From: DATGQT01 sp033720695
GTDB taxonomy: Bacteria; Bacteroidota; Rhodothermia; Rhodothermales; Rubricoccaceae
DNA: 11,179 nt
Direction of reading: 5' to 3'
Assembly: GCA_033720695.1 (NCBI GenBank)
Contig: JAWWCA010000121.1
Location: 1-11,179, forward strand
Below are positions 1-6,073 of this stretch, one piece after another; position 1 is the stretch's first letter, and every line of letters begins with the position of its first letter. The position numbers were made by a program, and so were the translations under genes. The notes below the pieces were generated by a model. The model was given only the letters and a program-made list of their open reading frames with translations, had not been told where the DNA came from and did not search any database.

Positions 1-485
1 CGCGCCAGCCCGGCGAGCAGTTCGTCGGCGAGGAGGCGGGCGGTGCCGCTGGGGCTGTCCACCTTCCCGGTGTGGTGAGCCTCGTGGACCCAGGCGTCGT
101 AGGCGGGGAGGCGGTCGAGGAGCGGGAGCGCGCCGCGGAGGGCGCGGACGAGGACGGCCACGCCGAGCGAGAAGTTGGGCGCGTAGAGGACGCCATTCTG
201 ACCTTCCTCCACCCAGTCCCGCACCCGGTCGAGGTCGTCGTACCAGCCCGTCGTGCCGACGACGGCGTCGACGCCCCAGAAGCAGTAGCGGTGGAGGTGG
301 TCGAGCGCGAGGTCCGGGAGCGAGAAGTCCACGACGGCGTCGGCGCCGCCGAGCGCGTCGGGGCCGCGGGCGTCGAGGAGCGGTCGGCTGCCGTCGAAGC
401 GGGCGACGACGGCGTGCCCCGCGTCCTCGGCCACGGCCGCGACGGCCTGGCCCATCCGGCCGGTCCCTACGAGGGCGAGGTTCAT
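1..485 (-). CDS. dapB: 4-hydroxy-tetrahydrodipicolinate reductase, C-terminus cut by window edge
   Basis: Cytoplasmic NAD(P)H-dependent reductase that converts 4-hydroxy-tetrahydrodipicolinate to tetrahydrodipicolinate in lysine and diaminopimelate synthesis. The 161 residues visible read from an ATG at 483-485 and stay open to the left edge. Seen directly: the Rossmann motif GTGRMG at residues 7-12, VDFS at 52-55, the nucleotide-contact loop GTTG at 77-80, APNFSLG at 102-108, and the active-site segment EAHHTGK (135-141) followed by DSPSGTA (143-149). By alignment with the E. coli enzyme, His137 and Lys141 correspond to the catalytic His159 and Lys163. The family is about 240-270 aa long, so roughly 80-110 residues lie outside the window. 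No Shine-Dalgarno precedes the start. The gene lies downstream of the MBL hydrolase and thrA on the same strand, separated by a large palindromic repeat. Identification is very secure. Confidence 0.95.
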   Translation of the reverse strand, partial: MNLALVGTGRMGQAVAAVAEDAGHAVVARFDGSRPLLDARGPDALGGADAVVDFSLPDLALDHLHRYCFWGVDAVVGTTGWYDDLDRVRDWVEEGQNGVLYAPNFSLGVAVLVRALRGALPLLDRLPAYDAWVHEAHHTGKVDSPSGTARLLADELLAGLA

Positions 486-533
486 GGTTCAGCGGAAGGG
501 AGTCGGTAGCTCGGTACGCCTCTCGCTCGCCCC

Positions 534-645
534 GTCATCCCGAGCGGAGCGAAGCGGAGTCGAGGGATCTCTGCCGGTTCCGGGGCTCCGTCGCAGCAGA
601 GATCCTTCGATTCCGCTCGCCGGCGCTCACTACGCTCAGGATGAC
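534..645. repeat. 112-bp imperfect palindromic intergenic repeat (REP/MITE-like)
   Basis: The left arm (534-574) and right arm (596-645) are imperfect reverse complements around a 21-nt centre. The outer ends pair as GTCATCCCGAGCG with CGCTCAGGATGAC (one G-T mismatch). The inner ends pair as GGATCTCTGC with GCAGAGATCC. The right arm carries about 9 extra bases in its middle, so the arms are not equal. It fills most of the gap between the MBL hydrolase stop (661) and the dapB start (485). Its translation gives the ERS/AESK-type peptide typical of spurious proteins in GC-rich genomes, which suggests a dispersed element. From memory, palindromes beginning GTCATCC and containing GAGCGGAGCGAAG are scattered in intergenic regions of unrelated GC-rich bacteria. 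Only one copy lies in this window, so dispersal is inferred. In RNA it would form a long hairpin and might end or protect the upstream transcript. Confidence 0.75.
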
Positions 646-660
646 CGGACACGGTGGAGG

Positions 661-1323
661 TCATTCCGGCAGCGCCTGGATGAAGGCCTCGAACCGGCCG
701 GGGTCGCGGAGGGGCGGGCCGTGGCCGAAGAGGACGAGCTTGGGGCGGAGGCCGAGTAGCGTGCGGGCCGAGGCGCGGTTCTGCGCGGGGTCGGGCGTGA
801 AGAGCTCGGGCGGCTCGCGGAGCCCGGGCTGGAGCGTGAGGTAGCTGATGTTGCGGAGGACGTCGCCGAGCACGAGCACGCGCGCCTTCTCGTCCCAGAA
901 CACGACGTGGCCCGCGGTGTGGCCCGGCGTCTCGATCACGGTGAAGCGGCCGACCGCGTCGCCCTCGGCGAGCCGTCGGGCCACCGGGTGCGGCGGCCCC
1001 GCCCACGCCCGAGCGGTGAGCCGCGCGAGGGCGTTGTCCGGCATCGGCATCGGCGCGGAGCCCTCCATCACGGGGGCATCGGCGGCGCCGACCCAGAGCG
1101 GGAGGCCGAGCGCCTCGCAGACGGCGTGGCTGGCGCCCTGGTGGTCCGGGTGGGCGTGCGTGAGGGCGTGGGCCTTCACGGCCCGCCCCCCGAGCGCGCG
1201 CCGGATCTTCGCCTCCGAGCTGCGCACGCCTGCGTCGAAGAGGACGCCGTCGGCGAAGTAGGCGTTGACGCTGCTGAAGGGCATCAGCGCGAGGTGGTGC
1301 ACGTCGGGGGCGATCTCCTGCAT
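661..1323 (-). CDS. MBL-fold metallo-hydrolase
   Basis: A 220-residue metallo-beta-lactamase-fold hydrolase with a complete dinuclear zinc ligand set: HAHPDH with His56, His58, Asp60 and His61; His135 in ETPGHTAGH; Asp154 in VLGDVL; His201 in FGHG. There is no signal peptide or membrane segment, so it is probably cytoplasmic. The short glyoxalase-II-like layout fits hydrolysis of a thioester, lactone or similar small substrate, but the family is too diverse to name one. The ATG at 1321-1323 follows the thrA stop codon by only 5 nt, so it is very probably the second gene of the thrA transcript. No Shine-Dalgarno is visible, which is consistent with translational coupling to thrA. The same frame stays open far upstream as a GC-rich shadow of thrA, and I do not take that as an N-terminal extension. 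Confidence 0.9.
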   Translation of the reverse strand: MQEIAPDVHHLALMPFSSVNAYFADGVLFDAGVRSSEAKIRRALGGRAVKAHALTHAHPDHQGASHAVCEALGLPLWVGAADAPVMEGSAPMPMPDNALARLTARAWAGPPHPVARRLAEGDAVGRFTVIETPGHTAGHVVFWDEKARVLVLGDVLRNISYLTLQPGLREPPELFTPDPAQNRASARTLLGLRPKLVLFGHGPPLRDPGRFEAFIQALPE

Positions 1324-1328
1324 GGCGG

Positions 1329-3809
1329 TTACCGCATGGCTTCGGCGGCGCGGACGATGTCGGCCAGGAGGACGGCGGCGGTGACGTCGGCGTTCGCGCC
1401 GGGCCCCTGGATGACGAGGGGCTCGGGCGCGTAGCGCGCCGTGTGGAAGGCGACGACGAGCGACGGCCCGCGAAGATCCCCCAGCGGCGAGCCCGGCGCG
1501 ACGGCCTCGACGCCCGCGCGGATGCGGCCGTCCTCGCCCAGCCGGGCGACGTACTGGAGCTGCCCCTCGGCGGCGGCGAGCCGGTCGCGCCACGCCGCGT
1601 CGTGCTCCGGGAGGCGGCGGAGGAACGCCTCGCGCGGCACCTCCCGCAGCGGCTCGGGCACGAGGCTCTCGACGGCCGCGTCGGCGGGGTCGGCGGCGAG
1701 GCCCCTTCCCTGCGGGAACCTGGCGATTTCCCGAGCGAGGAGGGCCAGCTTGCGCGCCACGTCGCGGCCCGAGAGGTCGTCGCGCGGGTCGGGCTCGGTG
1801 AGGCCGCGCGCCTGCGCCTCCCGGACGGCCTCGGAGAAGGCGGCCCCTTCGCGCATCCGGTTGAAGACGAACGCGAGCGTGCCCGAGAGCACGCCCTCGA
1901 TGCGGCGGATGGCGTCGCCGGTGCGGAGGAGGTCGCGGAGCGCCGCGACGACGCCGAGGCCGGCGCCGACCGTCGTCTCGTAGAGGTAGGGGGCCTCGCC
2001 CTCGGCGGCGGCCGCCTGCGCCGCCTGCCACGCCGCCGCGTCCGCCATCGTCGCCGCCTTGTTCGGCGTGACGACGGCGATGCCCGCGCGGAGGAGGTCG
2101 GCGTGGCGCCGCGCCACGGCCGCCGAGGGCGTCGCGTCCACAACGATGAGGCGCTCCAGACGCGCCGCGACGAGCCGGTCCACGAGCGCCTCCAGCGTGC
2201 CGTCGGCGCCGCTGCTCAGCTGCGCGAGGGCCTCTGCGGGCGGGAGCCCGGCCTCGTCGAACACCTGCCGCCCCGAGGTGGCGACGCCGACGAGCTGGAG
2301 GTTCAGGCGGTGCCCTTCCCGGAGGGGAGCGGCCTGCTGCGCGAGGAGGTCGAGGAGCCGCCGCCCCAGCGTGCCGGCCCCGATCACGAAGACGTGCGCG
2401 CGGAGGCGGCGGAGGGCGAACGCCTCGTGGAGGGCGCGGACGGCCACGGGCGCGTCGGCGTCCGCGACGACGGCGGAGAGGTTGTGCTCGCCGCCGCTCT
2501 GCGCGATCGCGTGGCAGTTGACGTGGGCGCGCCCGAGCGTGGCGAACATCCGCCCCGCCAGCCCCGGCGCCTCCCGCACGAAGTCGCCCACGGCGGCCAC
2601 GACGGCCTGGCCCGGCTCGACGGTGATGCCCCGGAGGTCGCCGCGCTCGCGCTCGCGGGCGAACGCCTTCCGCAGCCGGCGCTCGGCCTCCTCGGCCACG
2701 GCCTCTTTCACCACGAGGCAGAGGCTCCCCTCGCTCGAGGCCTGCGCCACGAGGAGCACCTCGACGCCGGCGTCGGCGAGGACGTCGAAGAGGCGCGCGG
2801 CGAGGTCGGGCACGCCGAGGACGCCGGCGCCCTCGAAGCGGACGAGCGCGGCCCCGCGCGCGGCCGTGACGGCGTGGATGCCCCCCGCGCCCCGCTCGGG
2901 CCCGATCCGCGTGCCGGGATGCTCGGGGCGGAGCGTGTTCTTGATGACGAGGGGGATGCCCGCGGGCTGGAGCGGCCGCATCGTGCGCGGGTGCAGCACC
3001 TTGGCGCCGAAGTGGGCCAGCTCGGCGGCCTCCTCGTAGCTCAGGCGCGGCAGCGTGAACGCCTCCGGCACCAGGCGGGGGTCGGCCGAGAGCACGCCGT
3101 CCACGTCGGTCCAGATCACGCACGCCTCGGCGTCGAGGGCGCCGGCGAGGATCGTGGCGGTGTAGTCGGAGCCCGAGCGGCCGAGCGTGGTCGTGACGCC
3201 CGCCTCCGTCGTGGCGATGAAGCCGGTGACGACGGCGAAGGCGTCGGCCGGGACGGCGGCGACGGCCTCGCGCGCGAGGGCGCGGGTGGCCTCGAAGTCC
3301 ACGGCGGCCTCGCCGAAGGCGTCGTCGGTGCGGATGAAGGCGCGGGCGTCGAGGGCCACGGCAGCGTGGCCGGCGTCCCGGAAGGCCGCGGCGACGAGCG
3401 GCGCGCTCGCCCGCTCGCCGAGCGAGACCACGGCGTCGTGCACGCGCGGCGTGCACTCGCGGAGGAGGGAGACCCCGTCGAGCAGCTCGCGGGTCTCCCC
3501 GAAGGCGGCCTCGAGCTCGCCCCACAGCGCCGCCCGCTCGGCCTCGGGCGCGAGGGCGTCGAGCGCGTCGCGGTGGCGCCGGCGGAGCGCGTCGAGGATC
3601 GGGCGGTGCTCGTCGGTCCGCGCCTCGGCGGCCTGGAGCGCCGCCAGCAACTGGTCCGTCACGCCGCCGAACGCGGAGGCGACGACGATGCGGCGGTAGC
3701 GCGCGGGGGTCTCGGCCGAGAGGGCCACCACGCGCTGCACCCGCTCGGGCGTGCCGACGGAGGTGCCGCCGAACTTGGCGACGTGCACGGGGCGGGCGGG
3801 CTCGGGCAT
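1329..3809 (-). CDS. thrA: Bifunctional aspartate kinase / homoserine dehydrogenase
   Basis: Two enzymes in one 826-residue chain (E. coli ThrA has 820). The kinase phosphorylates aspartate, the first step of the aspartate family. The dehydrogenase reduces aspartate semialdehyde to homoserine for threonine and methionine. The kinase domain (about 8-300) shows KFGGTSVG (12-19), TLGRSGSDYTA (208-218) and TDVDG (234-238). A regulatory ACT region (about 310-465) has Gln356 in AQASSEGS and Gln437 in IAQSGGEHN, at the places where plant and enterobacterial AK-HSDH proteins bind threonine, so threonine feedback is likely (inference). The dehydrogenase domain (about 472-826) shows GAGTLG (477-482), TPNK (581-584), ETTVGAGLG (611-619) and DDLSGRDVARK with catalytic Lys687. 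The start MPEPARP just before KFGGTSVG fits the family. The frame continues 66 codons upstream, but that part crosses the tRNA gene and the promoter region and is rejected. Confidence 0.97.
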   Translation of the reverse strand: MPEPARPVHVAKFGGTSVGTPERVQRVVALSAETPARYRRIVVASAFGGVTDQLLAALQAAEARTDEHRPILDALRRRHRDALDALAPEAERAALWGELEAAFGETRELLDGVSLLRECTPRVHDAVVSLGERASAPLVAAAFRDAGHAAVALDARAFIRTDDAFGEAAVDFEATRALAREAVAAVPADAFAVVTGFIATTEAGVTTTLGRSGSDYTATILAGALDAEACVIWTDVDGVLSADPRLVPEAFTLPRLSYEEAAELAHFGAKVLHPRTMRPLQPAGIPLVIKNTLRPEHPGTRIGPERGAGGIHAVTAARGAALVRFEGAGVLGVPDLAARLFDVLADAGVEVLLVAQASSEGSLCLVVKEAVAEEAERRLRKAFARERERGDLRGITVEPGQAVVAAVGDFVREAPGLAGRMFATLGRAHVNCHAIAQSGGEHNLSAVVADADAPVAVRALHEAFALRRLRAHVFVIGAGTLGRRLLDLLAQQAAPLREGHRLNLQLVGVATSGRQVFDEAGLPPAEALAQLSSGADGTLEALVDRLVAARLERLIVVDATPSAAVARRHADLLRAGIAVVTPNKAATMADAAAWQAAQAAAAEGEAPYLYETTVGAGLGVVAALRDLLRTGDAIRRIEGVLSGTLAFVFNRMREGAAFSEAVREAQARGLTEPDPRDDLSGRDVARKLALLAREIARFPQGRGLAADPADAAVESLVPEPLREVPREAFLRRLPEHDAAWRDRLAAAEGQLQYVARLGEDGRIRAGVEAVAPGSPLGDLRGPSLVVAFHTARYAPEPLVIQGPGANADVTAAVLLADIVRAAEAMR

Positions 3810-3835
3810 CGAGGGGCGGAGCGGCGAGGGGCGGC

Positions 3836-3843
3836 GGAAGGTA
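3836..3843 (-). promoter_or_regulatory. Candidate -7 box for thrA
   Basis: On the minus strand this reads TACCTTCC followed by GCC, resembling the Bacteroidota -7 consensus TAnnTTTG. It sits 26 nt upstream of the thrA ATG, giving a short leader. A near-identical TATCTTCCGCC lies 21 nt upstream of the TPR gene start (10776-10783). No convincing -33 TTG is found at the right distance, so support is only moderate. Confidence 0.35.
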
Positions 3844-3889
3844 CCGCGCCCCCAGGCCACGGCGCCGCGTCGTCTTCGCAGACCCTCAA

Positions 3890-3921
3890 TTGACTCCCCC
3901 TCTGCCGAGGCTGTATGTTTT
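3890..3921 (+). promoter_or_regulatory. Promoter of the tRNA-Ala gene
   Basis: TTGACT at 3890-3895 and TATGTTTT at 3914-3921 are separated by 18 nt. Together they satisfy both a sigma70-like pattern and the Bacteroidota TTG/TAnnTTTG pattern. The predicted start near 3927-3929 is only a few bases before the tRNA 5' end at 3932. This is one of the few AT-richer stretches in the window, and CAATTG at 3888-3893 is palindromic. Confidence 0.6.
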
Positions 3922-3931
3922 GGGTCCCCTC

Positions 3932-4004
3932 GGGGCATTAGCTCAGTTGGTAGAGCGCTACAATGGCATTGTAGAGGTCGGCGGTTCGAATCCGCCATGC
4001 TCCA
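3932..4004 (+). tRNA. tRNA-Ala, anticodon GGC
   Basis: A complete 73-nt cloverleaf. The acceptor stem GGGGCAT pairs with ATGCTCC, including the G3-U70 wobble pair that is the alanine identity element. The D stem is GCTC/GAGC with loop AGTTGGTA. The anticodon stem CTACA/TGTAG encloses loop ATGGCAT, giving anticodon GGC (Ala, codons GCC/GCU). The T stem GGCGG/CCGCC holds loop TTCGAAT. The discriminator base is A73 at 4004. The 3' CCA is not encoded (CAC follows), so it must be added after transcription. The gene diverges from thrA and serves GCC, a codon used very heavily in this GC-rich window. Confidence 0.97.
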
Positions 4005-4008
4005 CACC

Positions 4009-4041
4009 CGCCGCCCGGACGCCGCCCGCGTCCGGGCGGTG
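4009..4041 (+). terminator. GC-rich hairpin after the tRNA
   Basis: A perfect 12-bp stem, CCGCCCGGACGC (4011-4022) with GCGTCCGGGCGG (4028-4039), around a 5-nt loop. One G-U and one C-G pair extend it to 4009-4041. It begins 4 nt after the tRNA 3' end. No T tract follows (TGCTCGTTATGG), so it is terminator-like or a 3'-processing signal rather than a textbook intrinsic terminator. Confidence 0.6.
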
Positions 4042-4140
4042 CTCGTTATGGGCGGGGGCCGGCGGCGGCGCTGGGCGGGAATGGTTTCGTTCCGGGGACC
4101 CCCAACAGGCTGTGCTAGACGGCGTTAATCGGGCGCTGGC

Positions 4141-4172
4141 CTGGCCTTCGCGCCGACCGCGCACTACCTTTG
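4141..4172 (+). promoter_or_regulatory. Candidate promoter of the metalloprotease gene
   Basis: TACCTTTG at 4165-4172 is an exact match to the Bacteroidota -7 consensus TAnnTTTG. A weak -33 candidate CTGG lies at 4141-4144, 20 nt upstream. The start would be near 4179, giving a leader of about 85 nt to the ATG at 4265. Nothing else recognisable occupies the roughly 220 nt between the tRNA hairpin and this gene. Confidence 0.45.
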
Positions 4173-4264
4173 GAGGCTAACCCTCTGCCGACCGTGCGCT
4201 TGGCGTTTGCGCCGCCCGCCACGAGCCTCCCCGGTCCGGTCCTCCCCACCCCACCCCCGGCACC

Positions 4265-5881
4265 ATGCGATTTGCCTCCTCCTGCGCCCCAGCCCTCCGA
4301 TGGAGCGCCGCCTTCCTGCTCCTGGCCTTCGTCGCCGTCGGCGCCCAGGCGCAGCATGCCGCCCCGAGCGGCACCTCCGAAGTCCTCACGCCCGACACCC
4401 ACATCCTGACCGCGAACGGGGAGAAGGTCCCGGCCGTCCGCTGCGCCGTGCCGGAGTCCTCCGACAGGCAGATGGCCGCCGTCGAGGCCTACGCCACCTC
4501 GTACCTCGAGCGGAACCCCGACGCCCTCAGCGCGACCGGCGTCGTGACGATCCCCGTCGCCTTCAACGTCGTCTACTCCGGCGGCCAGGGCAACGTCCCG
4601 GAGGCGTGGCTCGACTCCCAGATCAACGTCCTGAACAACGCCTTCGACGGCACCACGGGCGGCTTCAACACGAGCTTCCGCTTCGTGAAGGACCGCGTCA
4701 ACCGCGTGGAAAACTCGTCGTGGTACACCGGCTGCTACAGCAACCCGAACCCGATGAAGCTGGCGATGAACTTCAGCCCGCGCACCCACCTCAACTTCTA
4801 CACCTGCAGCCCCTCCGGCGGCATCCTCGGCTTCGCCGTCTTCCCCTGGAGCTACCCCGAGAACGACTACCGCCACGGCGTCGTCGTGCTCGACCAGTCG
4901 CTCCCGGGCGGCAACGCGTTCCCCTACAACCAGGGCGACACCGGGACCCACGAGGTGGGCCACTACCTCGGACTCTACCACACCTTCCAGGGCGGCTGCT
5001 TCGGCGGCGGCGACCTCGTGTCCGATACCCCGCCCGAGTCGAGCCCCGCCTTCGGCTGCCCGTTCGGACGCGACACCTGCTCCGGCGGCGGCGTCGACCC
5101 CATCCGGAACTTCATGGACTACACCGACGACTCGTGCATGATCGAGTTCACGGAGGGGCAGTCCATCCGGATGGACGCCCAGACGGCCACCTACCGCCCG
5201 ACGATCTGGGCCACGAAGGGCGGCGGCGGCTGCGACCTCTCGTTCTCGTCGGCGGACATGTCCTACAACGCGACCACCCGCATCCTGACCATCCAGGTCA
5301 CGGTCCAGAACAGCGGCTCTTCCACGGAGACGGCCACCCTCACGCTCGACTACAACCGGAACGGCGGCAACCCCCAGGGCACCCGCAGCGTCGGGAGCTT
5401 CAACGTCGGTGCCGGTTCCTCGTCCAGCCAGACCTACAACCTCAGCGTCCCGAGCCGGGCCCCCGCCGGGACCTACAACCTGACGCTCAACCTCGAGGAC
5501 GGCTCGGGCTCCAACTGCGACGACTACGCCGAGAGCTTCTTCTTCTCGGCCCCGCGCGTGGGCGAGCCCTCGGCCGACGCCCCCGCCCCCGACGGCGAGC
5601 TCTTCGCGGCCGACGCGGTGCAGGCGGCCCGCGCCGCGGTGAGCCCGAACCCGTTCGCGCGGGAGACCGCCATCCGCTTCGAGGTCGCCGAGGCGACCGA
5701 CGTCCGCCTCGCCGTCTACGACGTGCTGGGCCGGGAGGTCGCCGTCCTCGCCGACGGCCGGATGGAGGCGGGCGCCCACACCGCCGTGTTCCAGGCCGAC
5801 GGCCTCGCGGCGGGCACCTACGTCTACCGCCTCGTCATCGGCAGCGACGTGCAGACGGGCCGGATGACGCTCGCGTTCTAG
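4265..5881 (+). CDS. Secreted M43-family zinc metalloprotease with T9SS type A sorting domain
   Basis: A 538-residue secreted endopeptidase of the pappalysin/cytophagalysin family (M43), closest in motif layout to the MEP1-like branch. Order of parts: signal peptide (1 to about 30, hydrophobic core AAFLLLAFVAVGA); propeptide with Cys60 in VRCAVP, a possible cysteine switch; catalytic domain (about 90-315) with the zinc motif HEVGHYLGLYH (229-239) and Met-turn NFMDYTDDSCM (282-292, Met284); several paired cysteines (Cys245, Cys265, Cys272, Cys291); a Ser/Thr/Asn-rich beta-sandwich-like region (about 320-430); an acidic/Pro-Ala linker; and a C-terminal T9SS type A sorting domain (about 457-538) opening with SPNPF and containing VYDVLGREVA and AGTYVYRL. 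It should cross the inner membrane by Sec and the outer membrane by T9SS, with the tag then removed. It is monocistronic and convergent with the sigma gene. The substrate is unknown; nutrient-protein digestion is likely. Confidence 0.93.
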   Translation: MRFASSCAPALRWSAAFLLLAFVAVGAQAQHAAPSGTSEVLTPDTHILTANGEKVPAVRCAVPESSDRQMAAVEAYATSYLERNPDALSATGVVTIPVAFNVVYSGGQGNVPEAWLDSQINVLNNAFDGTTGGFNTSFRFVKDRVNRVENSSWYTGCYSNPNPMKLAMNFSPRTHLNFYTCSPSGGILGFAVFPWSYPENDYRHGVVVLDQSLPGGNAFPYNQGDTGTHEVGHYLGLYHTFQGGCFGGGDLVSDTPPESSPAFGCPFGRDTCSGGGVDPIRNFMDYTDDSCMIEFTEGQSIRMDAQTATYRPTIWATKGGGGCDLSFSSADMSYNATTRILTIQVTVQNSGSSTETATLTLDYNRNGGNPQGTRSVGSFNVGAGSSSSQTYNLSVPSRAPAGTYNLTLNLEDGSGSNCDDYAESFFFSAPRVGEPSADAPAPDGELFAADAVQAARAAVSPNPFARETAIRFEVAEATDVRLAVYDVLGREVAVLADGRMEAGAHTAVFQADGLAAGTYVYRLVIGSDVQTGRMTLAF

Positions 5882-5890
5882 CGCACAGAC

Positions 5891-5907
5891 AGCCGCCCCG
5901 AGCGGCT
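5891..5907 (+). terminator. Short hairpin after the metalloprotease
   Basis: AGCCGC (5891-5896) pairs with GCGGCT (5902-5907) around a 5-nt loop, 9 nt after the stop codon, followed by the pyrimidine run CTCTTCC. It is a weak terminator or 3'-end stabiliser on its own. Confidence 0.45.
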
Positions 5908-5915
5908 CTCTTCCG

Positions 5916-5950
5916 GCGCGCCCGGGTCCCACGCAGGGGCCCGGGCGCGT
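5916..5950. terminator. Strong 15-bp hairpin between convergent genes
   Basis: GCGCGCCCGGGTCCC (5916-5930) pairs over all 15 positions with GGGGCCCGGGCGCGT (5936-5950) on the plus-strand RNA, counting two G-U pairs. The loop is 5 nt (ACGCA). No T run follows. The stem also forms on the other strand with minor mismatches. Probable terminator for the metalloprotease and possible barrier between converging polymerases. Confidence 0.6.
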
Positions 5951-6020
5951 GTGGTTCGGAGCCCCGTGCTCGGCGCCCCTCCGTCGCGGCGGGGGCCGGC
6001 CCCTCCGTGGCCGGCCATGG

Positions 6021-6053
6021 AAAAGGCCCGGCCGCCGAGGGGCAGCCGGGCCT
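6021..6053 (-). terminator. Intrinsic terminator of the sigma factor gene
   Basis: On the minus strand AGGCCCGGC (6053-6045) pairs with GCCGGGCCT (6032-6024). The inner TGCC/GGCG pairs extend this to a 13-bp stem with loop CCTC, followed directly by TTT (6023-6021). It begins 20 nt past the sigma gene stop codon. This is the most convincing rho-independent terminator in the window. Confidence 0.8.
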
Positions 6054-6073
6054 GAGGCTGGGAGCGGCGCGCG

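Noticed and set aside
482..2143. Frames crossing the 534-645 palindrome, giving AESKDL-like or AERSGVEGSL-like peptides
   Set aside because: They are translations of the repeat plus shadows of neighbouring genes, not proteins.
661..3525. 954-residue minus-strand frame that would fuse a long Arg-rich N-terminus to the MBL hydrolase
   Set aside because: The upstream part is an out-of-frame reading of thrA; the MBL fold begins exactly at the ATG at 1323.
1443..3893. 816-residue open frame on the plus strand opposite thrA
   Set aside because: It is the antisense shadow of thrA created by high GC content; it is low-complexity Arg/Glu/Gly/Ala with no domain, while the minus strand encodes a full ThrA.
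3810..3931. Threonine-rich leader peptide or attenuator before thrA
   Set aside because: No ATG-led short frame with Thr/Ile codons and no terminator/antiterminator pair is visible on the minus strand.
3810..4007. 66-codon N-terminal extension of thrA
   Set aside because: It reads antisense through the tRNA gene and across both promoter regions; the peptide around RRPLQCHCSALPTEL is a well-known tRNA artefact.
3932..4041. tRNA-Ala 3' end as an integration site
   Set aside because: No integrase, direct repeat of the tRNA end, or foreign gene cargo is present in the window.
3958..4164. Small minus-strand frame ending in GFEPPTSTMPL
   Set aside because: This C-terminus is a familiar false protein made from the antisense of tRNA genes.
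4115..5932. 605-residue minus-strand and 624-residue plus-strand frames over the metalloprotease
   Set aside because: Both are low-complexity GC shadows; the frame 4265-5881 has signal peptide, zinc site and sorting domain.
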